Origin: Neelides folsomi
Lineage: Eukaryota > Arthropoda > Collembola > Neelipleona > Neelidae
Assembly (NCBI GenBank): GCA_034687125.1
Contig: JAQGBZ010000345.1
Location: 1 to 64,000, forward strand
Direction of reading: 5' to 3'
DNA: 64,000 bases
Shown here: piece by piece, positions 10,667-21,547 of the stretch
Layout of the letters: each line of letters opens with the position of its first letter
Position numbering within the stretch: the stretch's first letter is position 1
Translations under genes and position numbers: made by a program
Notes under the pieces: model-generated
The model's input: only the letters and a program-made list of their open reading frames with translations
Database searches by the model: none
What the model was told of the DNA's origin: nothing

Positions 10667-11958
10667 TTCTGAAAATATTGAACTATTAATTACAAATTCT
10701 TTTTAATTTCAATTTGACTACTTTATATAGTAAGTTTTAAATTATAATTATAATTTAATTTTTATTATTAGTTTGGATATGGATTTTGGATAAATTGAAT
10801 TCATTACTTGTTGGCGTTGTTCGACTTTGTATAAATGTTATAGGACGAAGTTGTATTTGATTGTAGTTTGTGATCAAATAACCAGGTTTGTCCAAGATCT
10901 CCTTCTCAAATACATTTCATTTCTTTTAACTACAAAGTTAATCTCTTTGAAGACCCAAACTAGAAAATCCTTGATCTTCAATTGAGTTGATCAGCAATTC
11001 TTATCACTACTTGTTAGATGAGATTAAGTGAAGACAATTTACTTAAATAACGTCGCAGCGTCGTCAAATTAACCACCAATATACATTTACTAACATTTTA
11101 AATGGCATTGAAATGTTTTCTACGAACCAAAGTATACAAGTAAATTACATACATTGTATTTAAGTAATTTGTATAATATATTTCAATTAAATATAATAAG
11201 TATCAAATGCGCCCAACAAGGACATATTGACATATTTTATACAAATTAAGTAGAATATAATTAATAATTATTTACAAATAGGTACATGACATTATGTATT
11301 GTGATTTAAGAAATGATAAATCAAATGTTTATGGGAAAATGAAATATTAATTAATTTGAAAAACATTGGGTTTTAGGTAATTTTTAATTATATGTTCGTC
11401 TTTTTGATTTACACGCCTCCATGAGGTCGAAGTTTATTGGAATTTGTAGGCACTGAAATAATATTATTTGTATTATATTATAAACATATACAGATTATAC
11501 GAACTTCTCTTAAATATAGGAGTAATGAAAATGAGTTAGTAACTTAGGATATTTCTCAAATAAACAAAAAATGAATTTTCGAAAAATGAAATTCAAATCT
11601 TTTCAACTTTAGAAAACATTGCAGGAATTAAAAGTTTTTGTTTATTTGAGAAATTTTCAAAGTTACTAACTCATTTTCATTACTTCTATATTTAAGAGAA
11701 GTTCGTATAATCTGTATGTAATTATAATCTAAATTTTCCCTTTACACTTTAAAGATAAGATGAATTCCTTATCTCTTTCTAATTATATTTACAACTCAAC
11801 CTTCCAATCTCTCAATGTCAAGTTCAAAGCAAAGAAGATTAAGTGACTTTTTTTATTGCATTTTTTTCTTTCTTAATCTCTCCAATACAAATTATGTAAT
11901 TTTCTTATTCCACAAACACCTGACAATGTTTCACATACATTTCATAAGCAAATGGATT
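10667..11958. other. Intergenic region with one MITE
   Basis: Upstream of PNP and downstream of the next minus-strand gene. Apart from the 228-bp inverted-repeat element at 11489-11716 I see no coding or RNA feature. Confidence 0.5.
11489..11716. mobile_element. 228-bp MITE with about 75-bp terminal inverted repeats
   Basis: The left end reads TACAGATTATACGAACTTCT and the right end is its complement, ending GTTCGTATAATCTGTA. The arms continue as near-perfect inverted copies through ATGAAAATGAGTTAGTAACTT and TTTCTCAAATAAACAAAAA, leaving a centre of about 60 to 75 bases. Both ends meet TA, consistent with a Tc1/mariner-type non-autonomous element. No coding sequence. Confidence 0.8.
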
Positions 11959-13139
11959 TCATTTTTTCTTTGGCGGTGGAGGTTGGACAGAAATAGCTTG
12001 AGGTTTTTTGGCTTCTAGCAAAGCATTTGATTTTCCCGCCGGGGTCGCAGAGGTACCTTGAGGAGATTTATTTTTTGTAGGCATTGGAAGTTTCGAACCG
12101 GGTTTTGGCGGGGTTTTATCAGCATTCTTTTCTTCTCCTTTCTCCGAAGGTCTTCTAACTCGTTTCTGTTGTTGAGGTTTCTTTTCCTCTACAATGGCAG
12201 ATTTTTCTTTGGGAGGAGCTGGAGATTGAATGGCTTTTCGCGGGACTTGTTTTGAAGCTGCTGGAGGGAGAAGCGGCGGATCGAAAAAGTAAATGTCGCC
12301 TTGTTTAGCAACACTCAACGGCCCAAGGATTTTCCCATTGGAATCCACCACAATTATCATAATGTTCTTCACCAGCTGGGCGTACCACGTGTCAAGATTT
12401 TCATTCAGTTTGCGAAACCCATTTGCGAAATGAACTTCTGCACGTGATTGCATGGCTTCTAAATCCTTTAATTATAATTAAAAAAAATTAAAATTAAGTA
12501 ATTAATTTAAATTTATCATTTTAGTATTTTTCACAAGTTTGTAATTTTATAATTAATCCTCTTACAATAATAATGTAATCGTATCTTCTACGATTAAGCC
12601 AAGGAAGTCGAGAAAAAACTTCACGACTGTTGTCTTTGAATTTCGTAATGTTTGTCCGAAAGTGATCGACCATGTCGCCACGAAGCTCTTCGTAATTCTC
12701 CCGAATCTTCGCCTTATATCGAGTATAATTTTCTGATAGATGTCGGATCAGCTCAAGATTAGCTAATTGAATATTAAGACAATATAATTAAATAAAGTTT
12801 TTCCCTATCAGTTAATTATTAAATTAAATAATAACTGTAATTATAAAACAAGAATTATACAATTTGAAATGAAATAGTTTTTATAATTTTGGATTTACTA
12901 TTAGCAATGTTTGAAACTGAAGCGTCGTATGCTTTTTTAAAGGATCCTTCCATTTCCCCGATTTCCCTTGAGTTGTCTTCAATCATTGTCTTGAACTTCC
13001 CTTTTGTGTAATTGATGAGTTCGACCATGCTTTTGTTGACCATTTGAATATTCTTCAAATACTTTTGTTCCAATTCACCCATTTTAAACTCTCTTGGAAA
13101 TTGAATTGGAATTAATAGTGTTAGAAAAACAAAGATCAA
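11959..13139 (-). CDS. Secreted helical protein with Pro/Lys-rich tail, function unknown
   Basis: Three exons: 13139-12861, 12751-12566 and 12465-11959, all phase 0, giving 323 residues. An N-terminal signal-like segment (MIFVFLTLLIPIQF) is followed by about 200 charged, probably helical residues (for example LEQKYLKNIQMVNKSMVELI and ENYEELRGDMVDHFRTNI), then a conserved-looking IMIIVVDSNGKILGP block. The low-complexity C-terminus, rich in Pro and Lys, ends in PPPPKKK. I do not recognise the family. The exon 2 acceptor (cttgag before CTG) is the choice that keeps phase; a more pyrimidine-rich acceptor nine bases upstream (caattag) would shift the frame, so that join is the least certain part. 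It lies between PNP and the GH17 gene on the same strand. Confidence 0.65.
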
Positions 13140-13408
13140 GAACTTTTGTCTAAATTGATTTAATTGATGGAAAACAAAATTAATTTTTGGAACAAAACAG
13201 CATTTGGGATTTGTAACCTTGAACTTAATTCATAATTAAATAAATTATAATATGTAATTAAAACAATTCTATGTATCTTATGGTTATGATTTGTATTGTT
13301 TTATTCATTTTATTAAATGCTTTACTTTTATTAAGAACATTGATACATTATTAAACTAAAGTGACAATCCATTTTAATTAAAATTTTAAATCTGCTTAAA
13401 TATATAAA

Positions 13409-14604
13409 TCACATAATGGAAACTTTTTCAACGAGATTTGGTGGTTCTGAATTTTCATTTCTAAACCACCAACCAAAATGCTTTTCTCCGTCTTTGCCCT
13501 CCTTCCAGGGTTCATCAACTCCTTCAAAAAAATGGATTCTCATATTATTTTGCTGACCCCAATCTGCCATTCCCCACCAATAGTTTTTCATATTATCAAT
13601 ATTGTTAGGACAATTGTTAAAAGTTTCTCCTTCACTCGCCCACCCAGTTTCTCCAACCATCACTTCCAGCATTGGATTAAAACTTAAAAATCTTGATCTC
13701 AATTGTAATAAATGCATTCCAATTGAAGCTATTGATCTTCGAACACCTTCAAGTTGCATACCCTAATTAATAATTAAATATTAATAATTAAAAATTTATA
13801 AAATAAAATTAACATTATAATTAAAATAATTAAAAAATAATAATTAATAATTAAAATAATTAATAATGTATTTTCATTTACCGAAGCATTGCAATCACTC
13901 GCATTGGGATAAACATTGCACATAATAAAATGGGATTCTCTGGCAATTTGCGCAACGATTTGTTGCATCGGTTTCCCATCTGCCATTATAAATTCACAAT
14001 GATGAGTCCGAATGCCAACCCTTAAGCCTTTGTTCCGATTATCGCGAATCATTTGCAAAACCCGAGTTGCTTTCGCCGTTTCATTAATATCTTGAACGTA
14101 TTCATTGGTGAAAACAATTCCCCACACGGTTCCTGCAAACTTTTGGTTCGCTTCGCTCGCGGCTTTAAAAGCATTTTCAATCTCTTTGTTCTCAATTCCT
14201 CGGTTTTCATTTTGGTAAATTCCAATTGAGACTTTAATCTGCGAATTGGCTCTTTGATTCAAATCAGCCGCTGCTCGGGCAATTAAACAATTCCCTTCAG
14301 CTTCATACCAATTCTTATTTAGATTCGAAGCTAGAATATAGAATTAGTAATCATGAATTACTTTAAATTTTATATTTAAATTTAATCTTATGTATAAACG
14401 TTAAATAATTCATAAATAAATGTAACTCTTAAATATACAATTAACTCCCATGCTGTATGTCGAAATATATTTAAATTTGGATGTGACCGTGTTGAGCTGT
14501 GATTTGATGTCTTCATAGCTATAGCCATTTGATGTTCTCCCTCCTGATTTTGTGTATGGAGAAAAAGTAACGCCAGATATGGAATTAAACCCTTCAATTT
14601 TAAT
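13409..14604 (-). CDS. Glycoside hydrolase family 17 beta-1,3-glucanase-like enzyme (5' end not found)
   Basis: Exons 14604-14439, 14330-13882 and 13762-13409 join in phase to 322 residues. GH17 landmarks are GVTFSPYTKSGG at the start of the barrel, YISTYSMGVN (the IRTYS-like strand), KVSIGIY, WGIVFTNEYV carrying the acid/base Glu at the F-x-N-E position, the nucleophile region VMVGETGWASEG, and FFEGVDEPWKEG then EKHFGWW near the end. These enzymes hydrolyse beta-1,3-glucan. GH17 is common in plants, fungi and bacteria and rare in animals, so horizontal origin is likely, yet three animal-style introns are present. The first exon, with start codon and probably a signal peptide, lies upstream of 14604 and was not identified; no frame in 14605-14900 is convincing. 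Confidence 0.85.
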
Positions 14605-15238
14605 CTAAAATTTGTAATTTAATTTAATTTAGAAAATTTCTTTTATGTGAGTATTCGCTTTAAAATTACTGTTTTGACTATAAAAATTTAGCATTTTAAA
14701 ATAATGAAATTACAATGCTGGTGAATAAAAGAAAAGACAATTGGATTAAAATTCTCATTTTAGAGATTAAATATTTTTGTTTATTTTCTCCACTGTAGGA
14801 ACTCCACGCTTAAATACTAACAATCAATTTTCTATGTCAAATACAGTCATTTGTAACAGTAACAAAGTCTGACAAAGGCTTTTATTTATTGTGATTATTG
14901 AAACTTATAAACTATTCGAATTGAAAAATCCAATTGTAGCCAAATTGTTTTAAAAATGTATGTCAATTTAGAATATGCAATTTAATTTTTAAAACTTCTT
15001 ACAATGCTACAATAGAATTATTTATATTGGAATGAAGCTTTTTATACAATAACTTTTGTTAACAGATTATTTCAATTGAATTTCAATTTTTACTGAAACA
15101 AACAACCATTACAATACTAGAATAAATTATCTTAATATAATTATTTGTTCATTTTATGTTTTCGATCTAAAATTTTAATTTCTTTGAACTTCAATAAATT
15201 GACTAATATGGTTTATTAAATAAAATATACAAAGTGCA
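14605..15238. other. Intergenic; should contain the missing first exon of the GH17 gene
   Basis: AT-rich. Short candidate start codons exist (for example near 14690 on the minus strand), but none gives a signal peptide joined in phase to the next exon. Nothing else seen. Confidence 0.35.
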
Positions 15239-15290
15239 TAGTATCTTTCTTTTTTAAGCGATTGTTTATTTTAAAAAATGGCCCACCCTG
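15239..15290. mobile_element. Truncated MITE, CAGGGTGGGCCA family (copy 2)
   Basis: AGTATCTTTCTTTTTTAAGC and the right end ATGGCCCACCCTG, followed by TA, match the copy at 49336 in the same orientation. The left terminal repeat is missing. Confidence 0.7.
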
Positions 15291-15421
15291 TACAGTGTAA
15301 TTTACATGTGATAATAGATAATCTTAAAATCAAAATATTATTGCATTGAAATTAACTTATATTTTAACAGTAATTCGAAATATTGTACTACATATATTAA
15401 TACTAATTAAAATTTTTAACT

Positions 15422-16891
15422 TCATAGGCATAGGGGAATTTCTGGGTGTATTTTTTTCATGTGGTTTTTGAAGCTTCTTTCCCCAGTCAGAGTTTTATTG
15501 CAAATATCGCAAATGCAAATTTCTTGGTTTTCGTGAGTTTCCTTGTGACGTTGCAAATTTAGCGAAAGTGTGAAGGTCGCTTCACAATGGTCGCATTTAT
15601 AAGGGCGATTATATGAGTGAACACTTCTCATATGAACCATTAATTGCCTGGTAAACCCGATGTGCCGTTCCATTAAAATTCGACCACAAATTTGACATTG
15701 TGAATAAGATCGATCGGGGTGAATTGTTTCAATATGATTTACGAAATCCTCAGGTTGCTCGAAAGAATCTTTTGATTTACAAATAATGCAAAAGTGGATT
15801 CGCATCTTTCGTTTTCGGATTTTATAAGATTTGCGAATTTCAATTTTTCGTTGAGGAAATTTCAAATTTTCAATTTTCTCTTTTTTAATTCCCGTGAGTT
15901 TAGAATGACTTGGCCGTGTTGACCTCAATGACTTAGACGATGTTATTGGAATTTGGGGTTGATTCGGAATTGGGACAAATTCGAAATTTTCACAAGTTTC
16001 AAATTTTGTAATGGAAATTGATGAATTTGGAGGATTTGTATCGAAATGTTCCTCAATTTCAATTAAACATTCATTTTTGGTCGTGTCGATTAATTCTTCT
16101 TCTTCTTGCAAATCATCAAAATTTTGTTCGAGTGGGTCGGAAAGGATTTGAGATTCAGCGACTTGGAAATTAAATGATTCGTTTTCATTGTGTAAACCGA
16201 AATTGTCTGAAGAAATTTGAAATTCATCCGTCATTGATTCAAATACTTCAGTTGGAATGTGGAGTTCTAAAAAATATAAATAAAATACAAAATTAATGTA
16301 AAATGTGTCGTTTGATAATTTACTACAAAATATCGTTATAATTATATAGATATTATGTGTTTATAAATGTTTATTAAACTTTAACAAATATATTTGATCA
16401 ATTAACCTTTTAATAACTTATTTCTTGACTGAATCACTTTTTCATTTTCGATTATAATTTGCTTATTGTTGAAAGAAGTCATAAAAATTTCCTTCACTTC
16501 CTCTTTGAAGAATCTCAATTTCCGATTTAAAATTTCCATTTCTTCATTAATAACAGAAACGAACTGCAATTTAACTCTGCACAAACTGCAAAATTCATTT
16601 CCTATAAAAATTGAATATTTTACAAATCAAGTTTTATTTACAAAACTGTTGTTGAATAATGGATGGGTCTTTGGGAATTTTAACGTATTAAATGTATAAC
16701 TATAAGTGATATAAGGATTATAAAAGTTTAATACATTAATGTAATTAAAATATTAATGAACTTATTTTACCTATAAGATCTTCCTTCAATTGTTGAGGTA
16801 ATTTGAAGAGATCGAGAAAAACGTCCCAATCATTTCCATCTTCATTTAGCAATTGAATTCCTTCATCACGCAAACAAATTAAACAGCTCAT
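15422..16891 (-). CDS. ZAD-like C2H2 zinc-finger protein A
   Basis: Exons 16891-16771 (121 bases), 16601-16407 (195) and 16266-15422 give 386 residues. The N-terminus has CLIC at 3-6, an LPQQLKEDL block and a second pair CSLC, spaced as in the arthropod zinc-finger-associated dimerisation domain (ZAD); a coiled-coil-like segment follows (NEEMEILNRKL). An acidic linker with ILSDPLEQN and PNSSISI leads to GIKKEKIE and four C2H2 fingers: CIIC...H-x4-H, CQIC...HMRSVH, CDHC...HKETH and CDIC...HMKKIH. Predicted role is nuclear DNA binding and transcription control; targets are unknown. It is the first of a same-strand array, and a promoter-like block lies at 17061-17103. Its nearest relative is the broken copy just upstream at 17528. 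Confidence 0.88.
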
Positions 16892-17060
16892 CTTGAAATG
16901 ATTTAAATTAAAGATTCAAGTTCAATGATGAATTCTGATGTTTTAATTTAAAAGATCTATGAGTTAATAAATATAACAATAGGAAAAATAAGTTTAAGTT
17001 AATTTTACTTTTATTATTGTTAAAAGTCAAAAGTCTCAAAGTCTCAATGTATAAAGATGC

Positions 17061-17103
17061 GGGAAATAGATGCTACCTGTACAAATGTCTCAATTTTCCC
17101 CCA
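17061..17103 (-). promoter_or_regulatory. Conserved upstream block of zinc-finger gene A
   Basis: Read in gene sense it contains TTGAGACATTTGTACA and then AGCATCTATTTCCC, about 170 bases before the ATG at 16891. Equivalent blocks precede genes B, C and D, and weaker ones precede H and I. The TATA-like position here reads TTTGTACA. Promoter function is inferred. Confidence 0.6.
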
Positions 17104-17527
17104 TTAAAAGAAGCAAGCACGCAACCAGATATAAATCAATTATATTATCAATTTATTATCAATTTATCAAATATATTTATTTATCAATATTTTAATCAGT
17201 TTTGTACAATATCCATACAATGTTGGTATAAAATAACATACATTAATTCTGAAGAAATTGCGTCATATATAAATTAAATTAAGAATGTTCTTTATTTTGC
17301 CGAGTAAAAAACATTTCATAAAAATGATCTTCCAATGTAAACCCAAATGATAAATATAAAAACAGCAATTAGAAATTCATACTCTTAAATTAATTACTAA
17401 CAGAGAATTAACATTGCATTGATCACAATGATAAATTTTAAGTGAAAAATGTTACAAATATATTTTTTCAAAACACTCAAATTCACAAAGTATACAAAAA
17501 ATAAAATAGTCGATACAAATTAAATCT

Positions 17528-17835
17528 TTTAACTTCATAGGCATAACGGAATTTCTGGGTGTATTTCATGTGGATTTTGAAGCTTCTTTCCCCATTCAGA
17601 GTTTTATCGCAAATGCAAATTTCTTGGTTTCCTTGTGGCGTTCCAAATTTAGTACAAGTGTGAAGGAAGCTTCACAATGGTCGCATTTATAAGGGCGATT
17701 ATATGAGTGAACTTTTCTCATATGAATATTCAATTGCCTATTAACACCTTGTTCCATTAAAATTTTTCAACAGGTGTTACAATTTGAATAAGATCGATCT
17801 GGGTGAATTGTTTTGATATGATTTATAAAATTCAT
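17528..17835 (-). pseudogene. Truncated zinc-finger pseudogene, recent partial copy of gene A
   Basis: Closely matches the last exon of gene A from finger 1's final His to the stop codon (HPDRSYS, VHSYNRPYKCDHCEASFT). A TGA replaces a codon just after the second finger's CNTC. Two small deletions, each between short direct repeats (GCAAAT and GTTT), remove residues around fingers 3 and 4 and shift the frame. Everything upstream of finger 1 is absent, so it cannot make a functional factor. Confidence 0.85.
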
Positions 17836-17895
17836 AAATGGAATTTTAGCTTGGAGTCAAAAGATGTGAAAAAGAAGGAAATGAATCCACGAGAA

Positions 17896-18335
17896 AAAAT
17901 GTAATTATACCGAGAATTGAAAAACGAATATTTAAATGTGAAATTTCTGCTTCAATTGTCCAAGGAATTTCATGATTTCTTTCAACCCATTTACATTTAT
18001 GTTAGTTATGTTTTATTTATTTGCTCATTACTTCATTTAACAATATTTCAATCGTTATTTGCATTGTGGCAATTCTCGGGATCATTTTCATCCCAATTAC
18101 TTTTTATTATCATTGCCACTACGCGAATGGAATTATGAACAATGGGGAAGAGATGAGGAATATTTTGATTTCCATCCTCAATCCCGAAATGCTAAAACTT
18201 GAGACCCGCTTTTGGAAATCCGTGAGGAAAATTCGGATGACAAAAGGGCAGTTTGCGGAATTTCACGCCAATTCTTTTATTAAAATGTGCGCGATTCATT
18301 TTGACAACGTTATGAATTTGCTCCTTACATTTTAA
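17896..18335 (+). pseudogene. Gustatory-receptor-like C-terminal fragment, frameshifted
   Basis: One frame gives ELKNEYLNVKFLLQLSKEF up to about 18015, a hydrophobic helix then appears in another frame (SIVICIVAILGIIFIPITFY), followed by LKLETRFWKSVRKIRMTKGQ and NVMNLLLTF at the stop. The order (intracellular loop, TM6, charged linker, TM7 ending in LLLTF) resembles the end of arthropod gustatory-type receptors and parallels the receptor at 19355-20586. The frame change and the missing first half suggest a pseudogene, although an unrecognised intron cannot be ruled out. It directly follows the truncated zinc-finger copy. Confidence 0.5.
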
Positions 18336-18339
18336 AGGT

Positions 18340-19354
18340 TTGGGGGCATTTGACATAGTTTGTAATTTAAATCATTTAATAAAATTGTTTCTAGAAATTT
18401 TCGGCAGCTAAGACAATATGCCTTTGGCATAATTATATCTCTTGCGATAACTAGTTAAATATGTTAAAGTAATAAATAAATGGTCTATTTATTCAGTTGT
18501 AAAGCATCTCACAATCAGTTGAAAATAATAATTGTAACATTGGCAGAATAAACTTCTCATTATTCGACATGTTGAACTCGTTGTTTAATGATTCCCAATT
18601 CCAATTTAATAAATTTCTGTTATTTGATCATTAAAATCATCTATTTTTACTAATAAGCACCAATTGGCTTAATTAGAATATTTGCTATGAGTGAGAATCC
18701 GGCAATGAGTCGCCCTGTTAGGTTAAAAACACCTTCTCATTTCTATTGCGCATCATTAAATATAATGTAGTCAGTTACATTTTTATTAAAAATCTTTTTA
18801 AAAAACCATAATTTGCTTTATAAATTATGATAACTAACCTATAATCATAAAATGTCAAAGTTTGCCTGAACCCGATCGTGAATCACGACTTTACTGATAT
18901 TTATGTTTTAATTCTTATAAGTTATAATTTATAATGTCAAGAACACAACTTAAAGGTTTTTAGTAGCTTAATAAAGCTATTATTTACAATCAAATTTGAT
19001 TGTATTATTTTTCTTAAGTTGAAAATTGTGGATTTATTTAGCTCACTTAAATATTTAACTTAAATCAACCCTCAATTCTATGTATTCTATATTAAGTATA
19101 TATTTATCTCTTTTATATATTGTCCTTATATCAGTGTGGTCATGATATGTCTGAAACAGATTTTAAATATTTAAGGAAAGTAAAGTAAGTAAATTGTCCT
19201 TTCTAAATTGCTTAAGTTCTTAAAATGATGAAATGAAATATCGATTTTCGTAAAAATATATATTATTATCTAAAAACTAACATATTTAAAGTGTATTAAG
19301 ATACTTGATTGGGAATTTTTATGATATTTAATATTTTGACATTTAAATCTTAAT
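18340..19354. other. AT-rich intergenic region
   Basis: No frame, repeat or RNA gene that I can support; it includes the upstream region of the receptor at 19355. Confidence 0.45.
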
Positions 19355-20586
19355 ATGATCACAAAAGAATTTAAATACATTTGTGCTATTGTTGGATTCT
19401 TTGCGGGAATTATTTATCCATTAAAATGGGATTCGAGAAAAAACTATTTCATTTATAAATCGCGATTTCCAAACATATTTCTTTTTAAGCTGGTTGTGTT
19501 CGCTTATCCAATTATTTTCGTTTACGGTACCATTCGAATGCTTATTGACATCAAAACTTTGAAAGGGCTAAACCAAATGGAAATTGTGTTTTTTAGTTTT
19601 TACATTTTTGGATCCGCTCTCTTGGCTTATTGCGCTTTACAAATACATTTCAACATCCATTTTTATATTAACATGATGGAAAAAATATTTTATTATGACT
19701 TTGCGTTTCAAGGTAAAGACGAATAATTTATAAAGTTCAATTTATATTTTACTAAACATAAAATTACTAAAAAAATTAACTTCTTCATTTTTTAAATTTA
19801 GAAAGTTTTTTAAAAAATACAAAATTAAATTATCAAAGGGATGTTTTTTCTACAATTTTATTATTTTCACTTCCCATAACTGGTTTTGTATTTAGCATGG
19901 TATTTCTATCATTTCAATTTACAAATAATCAATATGATCCATTTTATCGATATTTCTACATTTATTTTGAGAAGTATTTTGAACTTCCTCCTCAATATAG
20001 GAATTATATGGCTTTTTTTATATTAATTATTTATCTCGGGGGATGTTTCAATTGTGTAGCCATATTTTATATCTATATTTTTTATTTTCTACATTTCGAA
20101 ACAGTTTTAAACATTTTAGCAAATGAATCATGGAGATTTTCAAACGATGTGGAATTCATGCGGATTTACAGAATTGAACAAATCAACCAGGCAATGCTCA
20201 GTGAATTTCTCTCCTCATTTGTAAATTTATTTTGGATTCTTTTGTGTGAACAAATTGTAATATTTTATGGAATACTGAAATTCTTCGACTTGACCCCAGA
20301 TTATTTGGCTTGGCCGATACAAGGAATTTCCAGTTTTTCCACCCAAGTTTGGGCATCGCGGGGAATAATTTGGATTGAAAATATGAACACAAGAATTAGG
20401 CAAAATGCCATGTTAAAAAATAAAATGATGAAAAAGTTCATGGTCTCGGCTTCTCCTTTACAAATTAGATTTGGCGGCTATTCCAAATTGGATCGAATTT
20501 CTGTCCCTTCGGTTATGAAAATAATTGTTGATCAAACAATTTCCCTAATTCTTGGATCTAACTTAAAATACATCACATTGATTTAA
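19355..20586 (+). CDS. Seven-transmembrane gustatory/odorant-type chemoreceptor
   Basis: Two exons, 19355-19712 and 19802-20586, join in phase 1 to 380 residues, the usual length for arthropod gustatory receptors. The N-terminus carries the PLKWDSRKNYF loop before TM1, which is common in this class. Hydrophobic helices follow at roughly residues 45-65, 80-102, 130-150, 175-205, 240-270 and 345-365, with the charged loop MKKFMVSASPLQIRFGGYSK before the last helix (VMKIIVDQTISLILG). It is predicted to be a ligand-gated channel in chemosensory membranes; the ligand is unknown. The exact TYhxxxxxQF motif is not visible, so the assignment rests on length, topology and C-terminal pattern. A fragment of a relative lies upstream at 17896. 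Confidence 0.7.
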
Positions 20587-20815
20587 TTTTTTATTTATTA
20601 CCAATAAATCGTATAGTCATGTAAATCATGTATAGTATTATCAAAATAAATAGTAGGTATAGTGTCATCAACGTATTTCTACCTTTAAAAACTATGCAAA
20701 AACAATTTAAAAATACATCCTGTATATGCATGTTAATTTTAATTTACTTATCTGTAAAAATGTATTTTATTGCAATGGAAAATATCTATCTATCAACATT
20801 ATATGTAGATACTTA

Positions 20816-21192
20816 CCTGTTTCCTCTCACATAAGGCGCGCCTTATCTGTGATATGTGAGGGTCTAGATGCGCCTTATCTAAGAGGACGCCTTATCTATG
20901 AAATATATTATGGCACCGAAATGAAAATTTTATTAATTTATTTCTATAATAAAACTTGTCAATCATTTTAATAATTGATTTAAATATATACTAAAACAAA
21001 TTAAACTAAATGTAATAGTCTTATTTACTATTGTTTTATTATACTTATCCCGCTTGTTAAAGTTTTTATATGTATTTGTGCCATTGTTTATTCATGCGCC
21101 TTATCTTTGAGGGCGCCTTATGTGCAATTTAAATTTACTACTAAATAATCTGCGCCTTATGCGCTAGGGAGCCTTATAGGCGAGGAAACAGG
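20816..21192. mobile_element. 377-bp non-autonomous element with CCTGTTTCCTC ends and GCGCCTTAT subterminal repeats
   Basis: Inverted ends are CCTGTTTCCTCTCACATAAG on the left and, read inward, CCTGTTTCCTCGCCTATAAG on the right. Inside lie at least six copies of GCGCCTTAT or close variants near both ends, including the perfect palindrome ATAAGGCGCGCCTTAT at 20831-20846. Flanks ATACTTA (left) and ATACTAG (right) suggest a short, imperfect target duplication. No open frame. Subterminal repeats of this kind are typical transposase-binding sites, for example in hAT elements; the superfamily is undecided. Confidence 0.75.
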
Positions 21193-21547
21193 ATACTAGA
21201 CGTTTAGCTTATTTAATTATTATTTAATTACTTTAGCTTAAAGTTATCAACTATAAAGGTATTTAACTGTTTTATTTATGGAATGTTTAATGATTGAATC
21301 AACGATTAATGTAAAATATTATAATGATGACTATTATCAATTATGTGATTAAAATGAAAAGTTAGTGAAACCAATAATTATGAATTTATTATCAAATATT
21401 TTCATGTAGCAATAATTTAATCAATTTTAAACAGTATCTATACAATGTGAGTATAAAATAACGTTCATTGATTCAAAAGAAATTGTGTCATACAATTAAA
21501 TTAAAGTCTTAAGAAATTAGAAATAAATATTTAGTTTATTTAGGGAA

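Noticed and set aside
14388-14597. Signal-peptide-like frame (MKGLIPYLALLFL)
   Set aside because: It is out of frame with the GH17 exon at the same place, whose own frame gives the conserved GH17 start region; the apparent signal is a shadow.
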